Below are positions 38,482 through 50,007 of a stretch of DNA of 64,000 nucleotides, in pieces. Position 1 is the stretch's first letter, and the number at the start of each line of letters is the position of its first letter. This DNA comes from Phycomyces nitens (lineage: Eukaryota; Mucoromycota; Mucoromycetes; Mucorales; Phycomycetaceae): contig JAHRBC010000003.1 of NCBI GenBank assembly GCA_022702545.1, forward strand, positions 6,076,001-6,140,000, written 5' to 3'. The notes beneath the pieces are model-generated. The model was not told the DNA's origin. It searched no databases and saw only the letters and a list, made by a program, of their open reading frames with translations. The translations under genes were made by a program, and so were the position numbers.

Positions 38482-41400
38482 GTTAAAAGGTTTTTTTTTT
38501 AAATAAACTTGGGAAAAGAAAAAGGGAAAAGAAGCCAAAGCGGATTTTGAACGATAAATAAAAAATTTGCAGAGACACGATCACTATTTGCACCACATTT
38601 GAGTATCGGTGTCTGTATTTTAGGACCCGAAGTACAGCCAAAACTCCGGCAGTTGTCAACAGAGTTCAAAAACGTATATTGTGGAATCAATAGAGTAACA
38701 TGGACAGGCTTTATTAGCAATATATGTCGCAAGGCAAGAATTGTGTCTGGCGTATGGTTTGGATTCAAGATATTATTGGGTGAACCAATTGAAAGCCATG
38801 TTATTATTGAGCAGTTGAAAGTGGAATATGTACAATATGAAATAAACTAGTTTTTTTTTGTTTGGAGAAAATGTACTTGCCGTATTTTTAATAAGTGTAA
38901 ATTGAATGGTCCGAGCTTAGAACCAATTGTTCATTCATGGAAATCATTAAACAGTTACAATCACAAGTCAAAATACAAGCCAATATATATAAAAGCATTT
39001 TGTCTACAAGTCTTGTATATTTCAAACAGACACTATCTCAACACCAGATCTTGATCTGATTCAAAAATATATATAAATATAAAACAGGGCTATGAATGGT
39101 ATTGGGGATATCGCTGTATACTCTCTTTTAATGGTACTGACAAGTTTGAATTTCTTTGATCTGTAATTCTTATAAATCAACCCGTTTAAACAAGTAAAAT
39201 TAGTATTCTTGTTAAAAAATAATTAATGTTACTAGAATATTTATATTAAAGATTATTAATAATGCGATCTATATACGTGAATCGGAGATATACAGAGTCA
39301 ACCGCATCAGATATATTACTATTACACCTAGTACCTCTTGGATACACTTGATTTGAGGACTGAAAGAAAGAGAGAAAAGATATTTGTACCATAGTTTTGG
39401 ATTCTTATTTTAGAAAATTATTACAAACAGCGGGTCACATTGGGAGCTATTTCTCTTTGAATTTTTATAAAAAAAACCAAGTGTGATAAACGATCAAGGC
39501 TAAATATCTTGGATCTGTCAGCCTAAAGTATAGACTTTTTTCTGTTTGCTAGTGATTTTTATGCCGGTATCATAGACATGTCTGTAATGCCTTGGAGCGC
39601 GGAGAAGGAGCCTAGTTCCCCATAATCGTATCTGGGATAACATCAAACTTTCCTTGAATGTTTCTGGCTAGACCTCTCGCCAGCTCGGACTTTATTGATA
39701 GGTGACGATAAATTCAATTTTTGGTACAAAAAAGGGTTATCAAGATGTACCGTAGACACAGGCTGTCTGTTTGAGTATGTTTGTGCAAGCAAACACATGG
39801 ATACATATATATAATTAGTTGAACTTCATAAAATCAATTGGGGGTTTTTTTATAGCCATTGTTGACACAGAATGACGAGATCAATAACAGCAATAGCAAC
39901 AGCAACAACAACAACAACAACAATACACAAATCTTATCGGTAGATTTTTAGCCCAGCCTAGATCAATGTACGGATATAGAGGAAACCAAGGGGTAAGAGA
40001 GGAGTATATGGAGAGACAATTTGTACGTCATTTTTTATAGCAGATGGTTTGACCATTTGATAAAACCATATGAAAATATCTATATTATAGCGTCTCGAAC
40101 CGATCAGCAAACATTTGCAAGATGGCTTGTAAAGGATAGCATATATATTTTTCTAAAAAAGAAAAAGGTTTTGAGGAGTAAAAAAACAAAACAAAGAAAG
40201 AAAGAAAGCATTTGAATTTAATCGACTTTACGTGAGGGATGTAATTAGAGTTTTCATGGAAATCGTAAACTACACCATGTCGATTCTTTAAAGGTTATGT
40301 GGAAGTTTGGGGATCATGTTGATAAGATCCACGGCGTTGAATCCCATGCCCAAGGTGTAAAGAAACCGATTAAAGGTCGTGCTTTAAAGATATTCACCTA
40401 TTTTATTTTTAAAGATCATATTAATATTAATATTAATAATAGTAATAATAGTAATAATAACAATGGCCATAAAAAATACTCCTTGAGGCTTTTTAACAAC
40501 TGTCCTTTACCTGTTTATATATATAAAGTTATTTGGTACCTCCAGCCATTGAACTAGAACCCAATACACTGGAAAAAACAAAACAAATAAAGTGGCGTGT
40601 TCTTACCCCCCCCTCGCGATACATCCTTGGCAATCATGTGGCGTTGGGATTGTTTAGAATTGGTTCTCGGTTATCCGTGGTTCATTTTGTCGCCATGTTA
40701 ATTAAAGAGGCCGCCGATAATTAACATGGCCAGAGTGTGTGTGTTTTTTGTAAACACCAGATTTTCCAGACGTCAGTGTCAAAATGGATTTTGCATCACG
40801 TCAACAATTTAAACTATAGACTATTGTAAAGTTTTGCACATAATAAACAGGTTTTCAGAGGTTACCTTTTGTAAGGTTAGATGGAATATCAGTCACTGAG
40901 CTTGTAAAGTACATCTTTAATCACATCGTACTACCTTTCTTCTTTTTTGACCAAAAACTAAATTATATGATAATGATTTGTTTTCTTTTTCTTTTTCTTT
41001 TTTTGTTTTTGTTTTTGTTTGTAGCCATCTACCACTTTATAAATTGACTGAATTATAAGCAGATCTCTGGCTGGACCCTTGGGGGTTTACATAAGTAGTC
41101 AGATTTACAGCCCTTCTTCTACTAGAAAATATTTTTATTTTTTGCTTATAATATTGTGCTTCTAGCAGCAATGAGCTCCGAGGGGCGGTTTTCATTACTG
41201 TCGATATCATCATTGGTTAGCCTTTTGAATGTCACCTGCAAAGTGTAATATAGTGTTTGTTCCCAGCTGTGTATTAGTCGGGTTACAGACGGTTCGTATT
41301 GGTTGTTTTTATTTTGGATATTCAAACAATTCTAATGGATTTTTCCAAGTACGGGCAAGAGTTCTAGATTAGTCGTGATTCTTATTTAAAAGTGGTATTT

Positions 41401-42334
41401 ATTGACAGAAAACAAGGTAATACAGAAATATTAGGATAAATAAGCTCAACAAAATTGTAAAGAGAATTTGAATTGACGTTAAAAACCTCTACCCACAAGC
41501 CTGGATCTTGTATTTTTTGTTTTACTCTTACTTTTTAATTAACCAACAAAAATACAAGGCATTTTAATGACACCAAACACCTACACAAAAAAGAGGGATT
41601 ATTATTATATTATATTATATTATTATTATTATTATTATTTTACGCCCAGGGCTCGGTATTATAAATGAAAAAGGATATTTGTTTACAATAAAAAAAAATA
41701 GGCTAGTTGGCTTTTTGTGTTGTACTATATATAAATATATACAAATATTTCAAAGTACTTTATTATTCTGACCATTGGATTAGAAACAAATATCAATAAT
41801 GTACATAATCAGTAATTTTGGTATAAGACAGTCAACAAGAGTAAATATATATATAATATATATTTTAGAATAGCTCAATCAATTTGTTGCAAAATACAAA
41901 TCAATAAATTTGAAACATTTACACCTTTTCTTTTTTTTTTTTTCAAGAACCACCAGAATTATTATGAATGAAAATAAATGATTGGAATAATCAAACAATG
42001 GAATTTGAGACTCAAATACAACAATATTTCCGAGTAACTGGTTCCAATTGACAATAGTGAAGGATAATTATAATGTGTATGTGAAATTATATTTAGGTTT
42101 TCCAGTATTGTGTTGGCTATCGGATGATGACTTGAGTATCGCAGTTTGGTCTCGATATATTATTGTTATTATATAAATATATTTATATTTATATTTATAT
42201 ATATATAATTCAAATAGACGTAATAATTTATCTTCTTTTTCCTTCTTCCTTCTTCTTTTTCTTCTCTTTGCTTGTTTGGTGCTTGTCATTCAAACTGTTT
42301 GCAATCGCCATTCCGTTTGGAATCGTGCACACTA
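38482..42334. other. 3.9-kb AT-rich spacer
   Basis: No convincing gene. A plus-strand frame at 40297 (86 codons) dissolves into AAT repeats. Simple repeats lie at about 39882-39924 (AAC-rich), 41607-41640 (ATT) and 42163-42205 (TA-rich). A perfect 13-bp hairpin is at 40692-40730. The proximal promoters of uL13 and the velvet gene lie at its ends. Confidence 0.5.
40692..40730. repeat. Perfect 13-bp inverted repeat
   Basis: GCCATGTTAATTA at 40692-40704 pairs with TAATTAACATGGC at 40718-40730 around a 13-nt loop. There is no T-run that would suggest a Pol III terminator. Confidence 0.7.
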
Positions 42335-43511
42335 ATGGCATCATATGCTGTCCCACCACCCCTAGGTCTAGGACGTCCAAGTAGAAAATGCATACGTTAT
42401 CGTCTAGGTATGCCACAGCCGTCTTGGTAGCAACCACCTAACACTTCCCTAGTTGTCGCACAACATCCACTGAGAGCCAGATGCTGTGGTTTTGGCGAAA
42501 AAGACAGACGGCCTATTGACCCCCCGCCTATTGTCCAGCTGTTTATCGAAAGACAAGACGGTATATTACAGAAAGTAAAGCAAGTACAAGTCTTCCTTTG
42601 TGCGCACAAGACACTTGTATATATTCACAAGCCTTTATTTTTCTTCTTCTTCCTTTTATTTAATTATTCTCTAATACTGCAATAGTTCTAACCATTTAAC
42701 CATAGTGATGCTGACAATATCTCACATTTGGTCGTCCATTGTGATTTGTATTCTGAAGACCAGATCGATTGTCGCAACATAGTCTACCACCCGTCTTCTC
42801 TCCATTCCCATGCAGCATCCTCTGACTCGACCCTTTCGACCATCATGTCCTTTCACGAACCAACATCTGCCCGCAATCTAATGGGTGCCATATCAGCAAA
42901 TGCCTATCAACTCATGGACACAAATAACGAAAGCGGCATTTTTTTTGTCTTTCCAGATCTGTCGGTGCGTACAGAGGGAAGATTCTGTCTCCGTTTTATG
43001 TTTATCGATCTTTCAGTAGGGTAAATACCAAAACAACCGGCTACTACAATATACGTACTAAACCCCATTTCTTAAAGAGAACCAATGACAATGAGTACCC
43101 AGATCCAGAACCAGACATTTACTGAGCCATTCACGGTCTATACGGCCAAGAACTTCCCTGGAATGACAGGTAACTAGGCAAGACATATCGTCCTTGTTTT
43201 TGACGGTTTGTGTTTTAGAATCAACAAACCTATCAAGGTGTTTTGCACTCCAAGGTGTTAAGATTGCCATTAGAAAGGGTACTCGTATCAAGCAACCTTC
43301 AAATCATCTATTTCATACAGACCAAACAAGGCGTAATATAATCCTTCCTGCAATCAATCAGAGTATCAAACCAAATACCAATCTTGACGGAAATTTGAAT
43401 CTGAATGACACTCACACTTTGCACAGAACAGAGCCCGTCATTCAGCAACAGACCTACACTCGCATCTCCATTTCTACAGTTCTCTCTTCAGACAACAATA
43501 CGTCTGATTGA
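42335..43511 (+). CDS. Velvet-domain regulator
   Basis: Five exons (42335-42407, 42453-42579, 42706-43020, 43078-43169, 43219-43511) give 299 aa in frame. The velvet domain spans about residues 22-215. It starts YRLVVAQHPLRARCCGFGEK and DRRPIDPPPIVQLF, continues with SHLVVHCDLYSEDQ, ARNLMGAISANAYQLMD and GIFFVFPDLSVRTEGRFCLR, and closes with EPFTVYTAKNFPGMTESTNL and LQGVKIAIRKG. Velvet proteins are fungal NF-kB-like DNA-binding factors controlling development and secondary metabolism. The short N-terminus resembles VosA/VelB/VelC more than VeA, but I cannot assign the subtype. The Asn-rich C-terminal tail is not conserved. Frame requires a GC donor for intron 2 (42580-42705, AA|GCAAGT). Confidence 0.9.
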
Positions 43512-43792
43512 ATATATTCATAATCCTTATTCTGTAAATACATGACAGGATCTCTCTCTATCTCTCTTTATCTATCTATCTATCTATCTCTATCTCTATA
43601 GTATTGTCTCTTTTGTTAAAATCCACACTTCTTGTACGCACCTATATCTTACAATTTTATATTCAATCCTAATAGACAACTTGGTAACACAGCAGAACCA
43701 CATAATATAACTTTTTTTATTATAATTATATTCTCTGTCCAACATTTCTCTCATAGAAAATAAACAAATTTTTATTCTTGCCGATAATCAAA

Positions 43793-45979
43793 ATGACAAT
43801 CATCAAGGATGAACATTCAAATGACACTTCTTTAAAACACAATCGAGATTCATCCGTTGGTCAATCAGTAAGACTATTGGTTAAACTTCTGCATGTATTC
43901 ATTATCCAAAGCTGTTCTTTCGAGCCCAAAGGAGCAGGTATCGGCACAATAGACAGCGCTGGAAACCGTCTGGGATGCCCGACCAACCCGGCGTCTGGTC
44001 AGATTATGTAGCCAAGTCTATCTGCCCAGACGACAGTCTGTGGACTGAGTGCCTTATAGACGGAGGAATACCAACCCCATGGCGTGGTCTTGTTTGGCAG
44101 GCGATCTTGTGCATGCCTGCACCTTTGACAGCCTTATTTGACCAATGGGTCGCCATACATCGGCCGTTGCAGCCACAGACATCTCTAGAGAGACTCAGGG
44201 ATGCATTAACGGACCAGCTCGGTCACTTGTCTGCCCAGAGCCAGATCATCGTGGAATTTCTGTCGACAGTGGTGAGTATATGGCCCAAAAGACACACACA
44301 CAGAGAGAGAGAGATATATATATATATACTAATCTGCCGTTGTTTTATTATTATTTTGATTGACAGGTGTCAGAAAAAGAAGCCTTTTGTGTGTTCGTAA
44401 GGTAAGTAAATTCAACATTAAACCCTTTCTTAATTTTCTGTAAAAAAGATGGATGGAAACCGAGAATCTCCAGCTGCTCAGCTCGGATAGTCTGGCCCTC
44501 AAAGAGCGGTTGGGATTGTTGAATTCTGTATTGGCCCAGATGTGCCCTATCCTACATCAGCATCTTGCTCTCCACAATGTACAGCTCCACATGTATGCTG
44601 GCTCATGGTATCAAACATTAATGTGCGATATTCTGCCCCATGAATACGCCTTGAGAGCACTCGATTTGTTTCTGCTCCAAGGATCAGTGTATGGTGTCAC
44701 CCAGATGGCCATGGCAATCTTGCAAAGGAACCAAGAAACCCTCTTGGCCATCCAGGATCACAATCAGCTCTTGGACTTGTTGACCTCTAAGCAGCTCAAT
44801 ACCTATGATAGCCCTGACAATCTCATCAAGCACTCCCTGGCCTTGTGCGCCACGTTTACTCCAGCCGCAATGGATCGATTAAAAGTCCCTTTGATAAGCC
44901 ATGATCCAGTGCAGACGTTATCAATCGAGAGCTCAACCCCAATATACCACGTTAATGCTTCGATTCCCAACACTGTCGATCTGTTGAGCAAATCCCAAGT
45001 AGGAATGGTGCTTGATTCTCCAATCTCGGGCCCCCTTTCCAATCGCTCCTCACTCTTCACCCTGAGCCAAAAGAGCTGCGGAACTTACCAGACAGCCGAG
45101 ACTCTGGCAGACTATGACCATGGGTTTAATGGCCAAGAAGAGCTTGGGACATGGGATGCGTCCCTAGGGCAAGCCACGTCTGAACTAGTCGATATCAAGC
45201 TTGCCAATTTTGAAATGAGCCAGAAATACGAGACCCTTTGCCACGCCCACCAACACGTTCTTCACCAGCTCGATCTCCACAAAGAGGTCGACCGATCGCT
45301 TGCCGACAAGACCCAACTCCTGGAAACCGGAATTAAGCTCATCAAGGAGGAAAATGCCAAGAGTCTTGAAGAAAATGACGCGTTGGCCAGACAAGGCCAG
45401 GATCTTGAAAAGCAAGTCGCGGTGGCCCAAGCCATGGCAGCCGAGCTCAGCTTGGAGCGAGATGGAATTGCAGACAAGGTAGAGAAACTGACCTCCCAGG
45501 TTGCCAGCCTCGAGGAAGAAAAGACCCGGTACTATGTTCCCTCGACCACCATGACTCTATTGGGAGAGACAAAAGAGACGGGCTTTTGTCGGGGTACTGT
45601 TTCCCGCAAGGAACAGGGGCGGCGGTATACGCTTTCTCAGATGAGCACAAGAGTTGGAACTGGACTTATTGATGAAGAAGCAAGATACGTGCAGAGCGAA
45701 TTAAGATGTCGCGAATTGGAAAAGATGCTTGCGGAAACAAAGGTTCAACTGGCGGCTCAGGAAGCCGAGGTAAAGACGTATTCCTTGACGCCAAGAAAGA
45801 CAGTGCCTTTGACTGGGTCACTTTTTCTATCCAAACGCACAAGCATAAATTTTCCCACACGCCCAATGTCAGTTCAATATGAAAAACCTGCCAGACCATT
45901 TACTCTTCCGGCAATCAAACGAATCCCTGCAGACCGATCCCTGATTCTGGAGCGTCATGATGTCTATCAAGGCCGTTGA
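43793..45979 (+). CDS. TBC-like (Rab-GAP) domain protein with coiled coil
   Basis: Proposed exons 43793-43867, 43957-44271, 44367-44401 and 44449-45979 give 651 aa. The first splice pair is uncertain; translation could also start at the ATG at 43975. The TBC signature begins LIDGGIPTPWRGLVWQAIL and resumes with VSEKEAFCVFVRWME, LLNSVLAQMCPILHQHLALH, YAGSWYQTLMCDILPHEYAL and RALDLFLLQGSVYGVTQMAM. The stretch between the two parts is short and lacks the usual arginine finger (IxxDxxR) and glutamine finger (YxQ), so GAP activity is doubtful. Residues about 300-435 are a heptad-rich coiled coil (ENDALARQGQDLEKQVAVAQ). The tail is Ser/Thr/Arg-rich. A role in Rab-dependent membrane traffic is inferred. 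Confidence 0.8.
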
Positions 45980-46979
45980 TCTTCTCTGTTCAGATTATTT
46001 GGATTTGTATCAGGAGACTCGCAAGAACTAAATTATGCAAGAATGATTTTTGTACCAAAGAAAAGCTGTCTTGTCTTGCTTTAATTTCCCCCTTACTTTC
46101 TTAAACAAACCAATGCCTATAGGTATATACCCCCCCTTCGTGTCTTTTTTTTTTTTGGACAAGATACAAAATATTTATTATTGTTCACGTCTTAGTGTCA
46201 AATACTTGAAATTCAAGGGCAGACTATATAGATCATTTGTTTCCAAGGATACTTAAATTATCTATAATACAATAGACGCGCCTCTTTTCACATGTCAGTC
46301 CTGGTATTTCCAGTTGCACACTAACCAATGGAGAAGTATAGGAAATTTCTTTGACGCTGGAAATAAAGAATAAAATATATCTTGGTACTCAAATATACAC
46401 ATCGGCATCAGAAGCTAGAGTAACCTTCTTCATTAAGCACTTGGGTGTCATATGGCCTTACCTGAATATGCCTATTAGTTCTTATTCACTTTGTTGGATT
46501 TGGTTGGTTTTGAACACAGTTTATGTGGGGAAGAGTACAAATGGTAGGACAATCTCAATTGGAATCATATGAAGAAGCAAGATATAAAAGATCCATCTAA
46601 GTGCAGAGATTATGCCATGTATTGGCTGGTAGAATGTATTGTAAACATTGTTTATTTGACCTCTTTAAACACGTGAAAACTTTGGTTGCTAGGCAAGACT
46701 AGAACTAGGTCCAAGACGGATCTCTTTTAACCATCTGGAAGGATTTTACCCCGGTCAAATCTACACATGTCCCTCGTGTCAAATAATATATATTTGTATG
46801 TAAGGAGCCAGCCAAAACATCAAAAACTAAAGATCCCTCTTTTTTTTGTGTGTGTATTATTATTTTTCGTTACCCCTTTACATATATATTGTCTAGCCAA
46901 AAAATAAACCCCTTCCCACCTTCCGTCACAAAAGAAAGTTTAATGGTGGCACATTGTTACACATTGTTACATTTGCATT
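45980..46979. other. Spacer upstream of the START gene
   Basis: AT-rich. No gene was seen. A direct repeat ACATTGTTAC-ACATTGTTAC lies at about 46951-46970, just before the TATA box. Confidence 0.5.
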
Positions 46980-46980
46980 C

Positions 46981-46988
46981 TATATAAA
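46981..46988 (+). promoter_or_regulatory. TATA box of the START-domain gene
   Basis: TATATAAA lies 50 bp before the ATG, with a pyrimidine-rich leader between. Confidence 0.55.
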
Positions 46989-47038
46989 CCAAGGTGCATT
47001 GCTTCGTCTCTACCTCCAACTTTCACTTTCTTTTCCTA

Positions 47039-48040
47039 ATGACTATTCCCGAAGCCTCTCACCGCCACGCTGCCAAGAACCGCGCCGCCGTTGACCAATT
47101 CAAGGCCTTGGCTTCCAACCTTGATGGCTGGGAGCTTGCATCTGAGAAGGAAGGCGTGAAGCTTTACAGCAAAAAGGTCGAGGGAAGCCCCATGCCTTTG
47201 GTTCGCGGTGAAATCATCTTCAAGACCACTGAATTCAGCGTCAGAGACGTTGCTGCCGTTGCCTTGGTTCCTGGCTGCAGAAAGATTTGTAAGTGAGAGC
47301 AGTGCATGTGCATTAGAACGCCAACATTGACATTCTACAAGGGGATGAGCGCTACGAGGTTTCAGAGACAAAGGAGTGGTTCTCTCCCTTTGAGTCCCTC
47401 TTCTGGGTCAAGCTCAAGGCTCCCTGGCCCATCAGGTAAAAATTACAAGTTGCAATAAATCTAAACCAATAATTATTGTTGCTAACCATCTTGCAGCCCC
47501 CGTGACTTTTCTGCCTGTTGTCTGCGCGACATGAGCGATGACGAGTGCAACCTGGTCATTGCTTCCGTTGAAGACCCTCTTATTCCCCATGTTTCTGGAT
47601 GTGTCCGTGGCAACCTCATTGTTTCGGGCTGGAAGATTTACAAGGTTCCCGAGGGTGTTGGATTGATCTACATCACCCAGGTTGATCTTGCTGGTTCTAT
47701 TCCCTCTTCATTCCTCAAGACTGTCCAGATCCAGGTCCCTCTGTGCGCTGGTAAGGTTGTGGAGTACATCAAGTCCTATGGTTTCCCTCCCATTCTTCTC
47801 GATGGCACCTCTGGTTTCCAGGGCGAGCACTTTGACCACGCCAAACGCTCGCTGGTTGCCCACGTCGAGGGACAGGGTGAGGCTCGCTTTGTTGCCTCGC
47901 ACAAGATGTATCCCAATGGTGTCAAGGTAGCCATCTCTGGTGCCGGTACTCCTGAAATCCTTCCCTATGACAAGAACGACAAGCTTGTTGTTGTCAAGGG
48001 CATCGATGGTCCTGCCACCATCACCATCACCAAGGCCTAA
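47039..48040 (+). CDS. START-domain lipid-binding protein
   Basis: Three exons (47039-47288, 47342-47435, 47497-48040) give 295 aa. Residues about 15-215 fit a START fold: LDGWELASEKEGVKLYSKKV, MPLVRGEIIFKTTEFSVRDV, WDERYEVSETKEWFSPFESL, SPRDFSACCLRDM, IYITQVDLAGSIPSSFLKTV. START domains carry one lipid or sterol in a pocket. The last 80 residues (FDHAKRSLVAHVEGQGEARF, YPNGVKVAISGAG, PATITITKA) form a separate beta-rich extension that I cannot name. No signal peptide or membrane helix is seen. The frame is open upstream to 46994, but the first ATG is 47039. Codon use suggests high expression. Ligand unknown. Confidence 0.85.
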
Positions 48041-48715
48041 GCCCCCTCCATTTCATCATTTCAAGCGCATTCTTATATATTTTTTTTAAATATTTTTTTT
48101 TATTATTTTTGAAATGAAAATGATACATTTTCCATCTTCCATCTTCCGTTTGAAAGACGCGCCATTAAATTGTGTGTACATGTGAAATTATATTATATAT
48201 GTACGTGTATATATATACATGTTTGAGATTACATTAATATGCCATGTCAAAATCTCGTTAAATCTCAGTTTTCCCGACATCAGCCATTGTAGCGGCCATG
48301 AGTTTATCCAATTGATGGGAGAGTGTTTCAATAATAATATTATTATTATTGATTTTTAATAACAATAAGATATACAGTGTTTCAAATTTAATAAAAAAAT
48401 TGTGTGTCATATAAACAGGGGAAACCAAAATAAATAAAGAATGTGTGCAATGAAATGAAATATCTAGAGTAATGTATGTAGTGTATACATACAAGTGAGG
48501 CATAGAAAGCAAGTACAGAAAAAGAAAGAAAGAAAAAAACAAGAAACAAGAAAAAACAAAAACTAATATGCAAAAAGAATGAATCGCTGTAAAATACAAG
48601 TGCGTGTATGGAGCTCTGAAATTCAGAGATCCCAAAAGATCATAAACACATAATGCTCGCAAATGAGCATGATAGAGAGAGAGAGAGAGAGAGAGATAGG
48701 GTGGGATGGGGATCT
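48041..48715. other. Convergent 3' region with (GA)n
   Basis: AT-rich region between two convergent genes. A (GA)n run occupies 48673-48697, just past the zinc-finger gene stop. Confidence 0.6.
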
Positions 48716-50007
48716 TTAGAGTGATGATCCTGGGCCAAGGGAACCTTCGTCACAATCATCTTCGACAAGATTGTTGAGGACCCATCCAACCTTCCAGGGC
48801 TGGCCACAGGTCCAGTATTTTGGTGTGCAGACAAAGTGTTCAATGTCTTCATCAGGATCAACACGGCCATCAGGGCGCGACTTTCGCATCTGATCAATGT
48901 GCTGCATGGCCTTGCGCTTTTCTTCTTTGCAGAACACCCATCGACAACAGCGACAGACACTTCCTCCACTCTTGTTGTAACTAGTAAATGGGTTGAGTTG
49001 GATTAGTTTATTGAAGAGCCCAATGATCAAAAAATAAAAACTTACCGAAGTCCACATTTGTTGCAGAGATAGACAAATGGACGGCCCTTGTCATTAAAGA
49101 CAGATGTTGCAGGGAACGGCCAGTCGAATGCCTTTCGCATGCAGCCATCTGAAGTCTCTTGGCAGGCTTGACACGGGCCTTTTACACGAGAAGGACGGCC
49201 TGAAGTAGGGTGGGTTGGGCGAGGTGAGACAGGCTTCTTGCGATTTCTTGGCTTTTGAATGTCTTGGCTTGCTTGTGTTTCAAAGCTCTGATTACTGGCT
49301 GAGCTGTGGTGACTAGTGCTGCTAACCACCGACCCATCATTATCATCATCCAACCAGGGACGACGACGGACTTGAGGAGTGTGATGAGGCTCGGGTTCAG
49401 GGCTTGGTTCTCTTGCTTCTGAACCAGAATCAGATACCGAGGATAATGATGATGATGATGCGGATATGACATCGAGATTGCGGGTTTTAGGGATACGAAT
49501 GCGAGTTGCAGCGTGTTTGGGACGCCCGGGAGTCATTCGGTTGCGATTGTTGTGCCTGGCAGCAGCGACTCTTTTGCGAAGTGCTGTCAGGAGCGACTCG
49601 CCACAAATGACGGTCGGGGTGCAGGAAATGGCATGCTCCTTTGGGGTATTGGTTGGATATCGCTGGACATTGAGCTGAAATACGACACTTTGGTCGACAG
49701 CAGTCTGTTGGAGTGCATCGTCTATGATTGATGGTGATCTGTAGGGTGTGGCCTTGGGGCGATAAATGCAGAGACGGCCGGTTTGGTCGTATTTTGTGGG
49801 ACGAGTGGAAATTGGTCTAAAGAGTCGAGGGGTTGGGATGGTGTCCTCGTCGTCCTCTTCGCTGTCGTGGAGTAGTTCAGGGGGAGAGAGCATGGCGAGA
49901 GGTGGTACGCGACGAAAAGCACTCTTGTGATGATCAAGGTCTGTAAAGTTGGTTGGACTGTGGTGCATTGTGATTGAATAGTCGTAGTTGGTTGTTGAAT
50001 GAAACAT
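48716..50007 (-). CDS. GATA-like zinc-finger protein
   Basis: Two exons (50007-49046 and 48980-48716, 65-nt intron) give 408 aa. The first two thirds are low-complexity, with Ser, Pro and His and an acidic patch (HDSEEDDEDT, SSSSLSSVSDSGSE). A Cys cluster spans about residues 292-345: GPCQACQETSDGCMRKAFDW, then PFVYLCNKCGLRYNKSGG, then VCRCCRWVFCKEEKRKAM. The LCNKCGLRY part is the second half of a GATA finger, but the first knuckle is ~30 residues away, not 17-18, and a further CxxC follows. A DNA-binding regulator is inferred. The frame is open upstream to 50154 through AT-rich DNA; ATG 50007 is chosen because coding-like sequence starts there. Confidence 0.78.
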
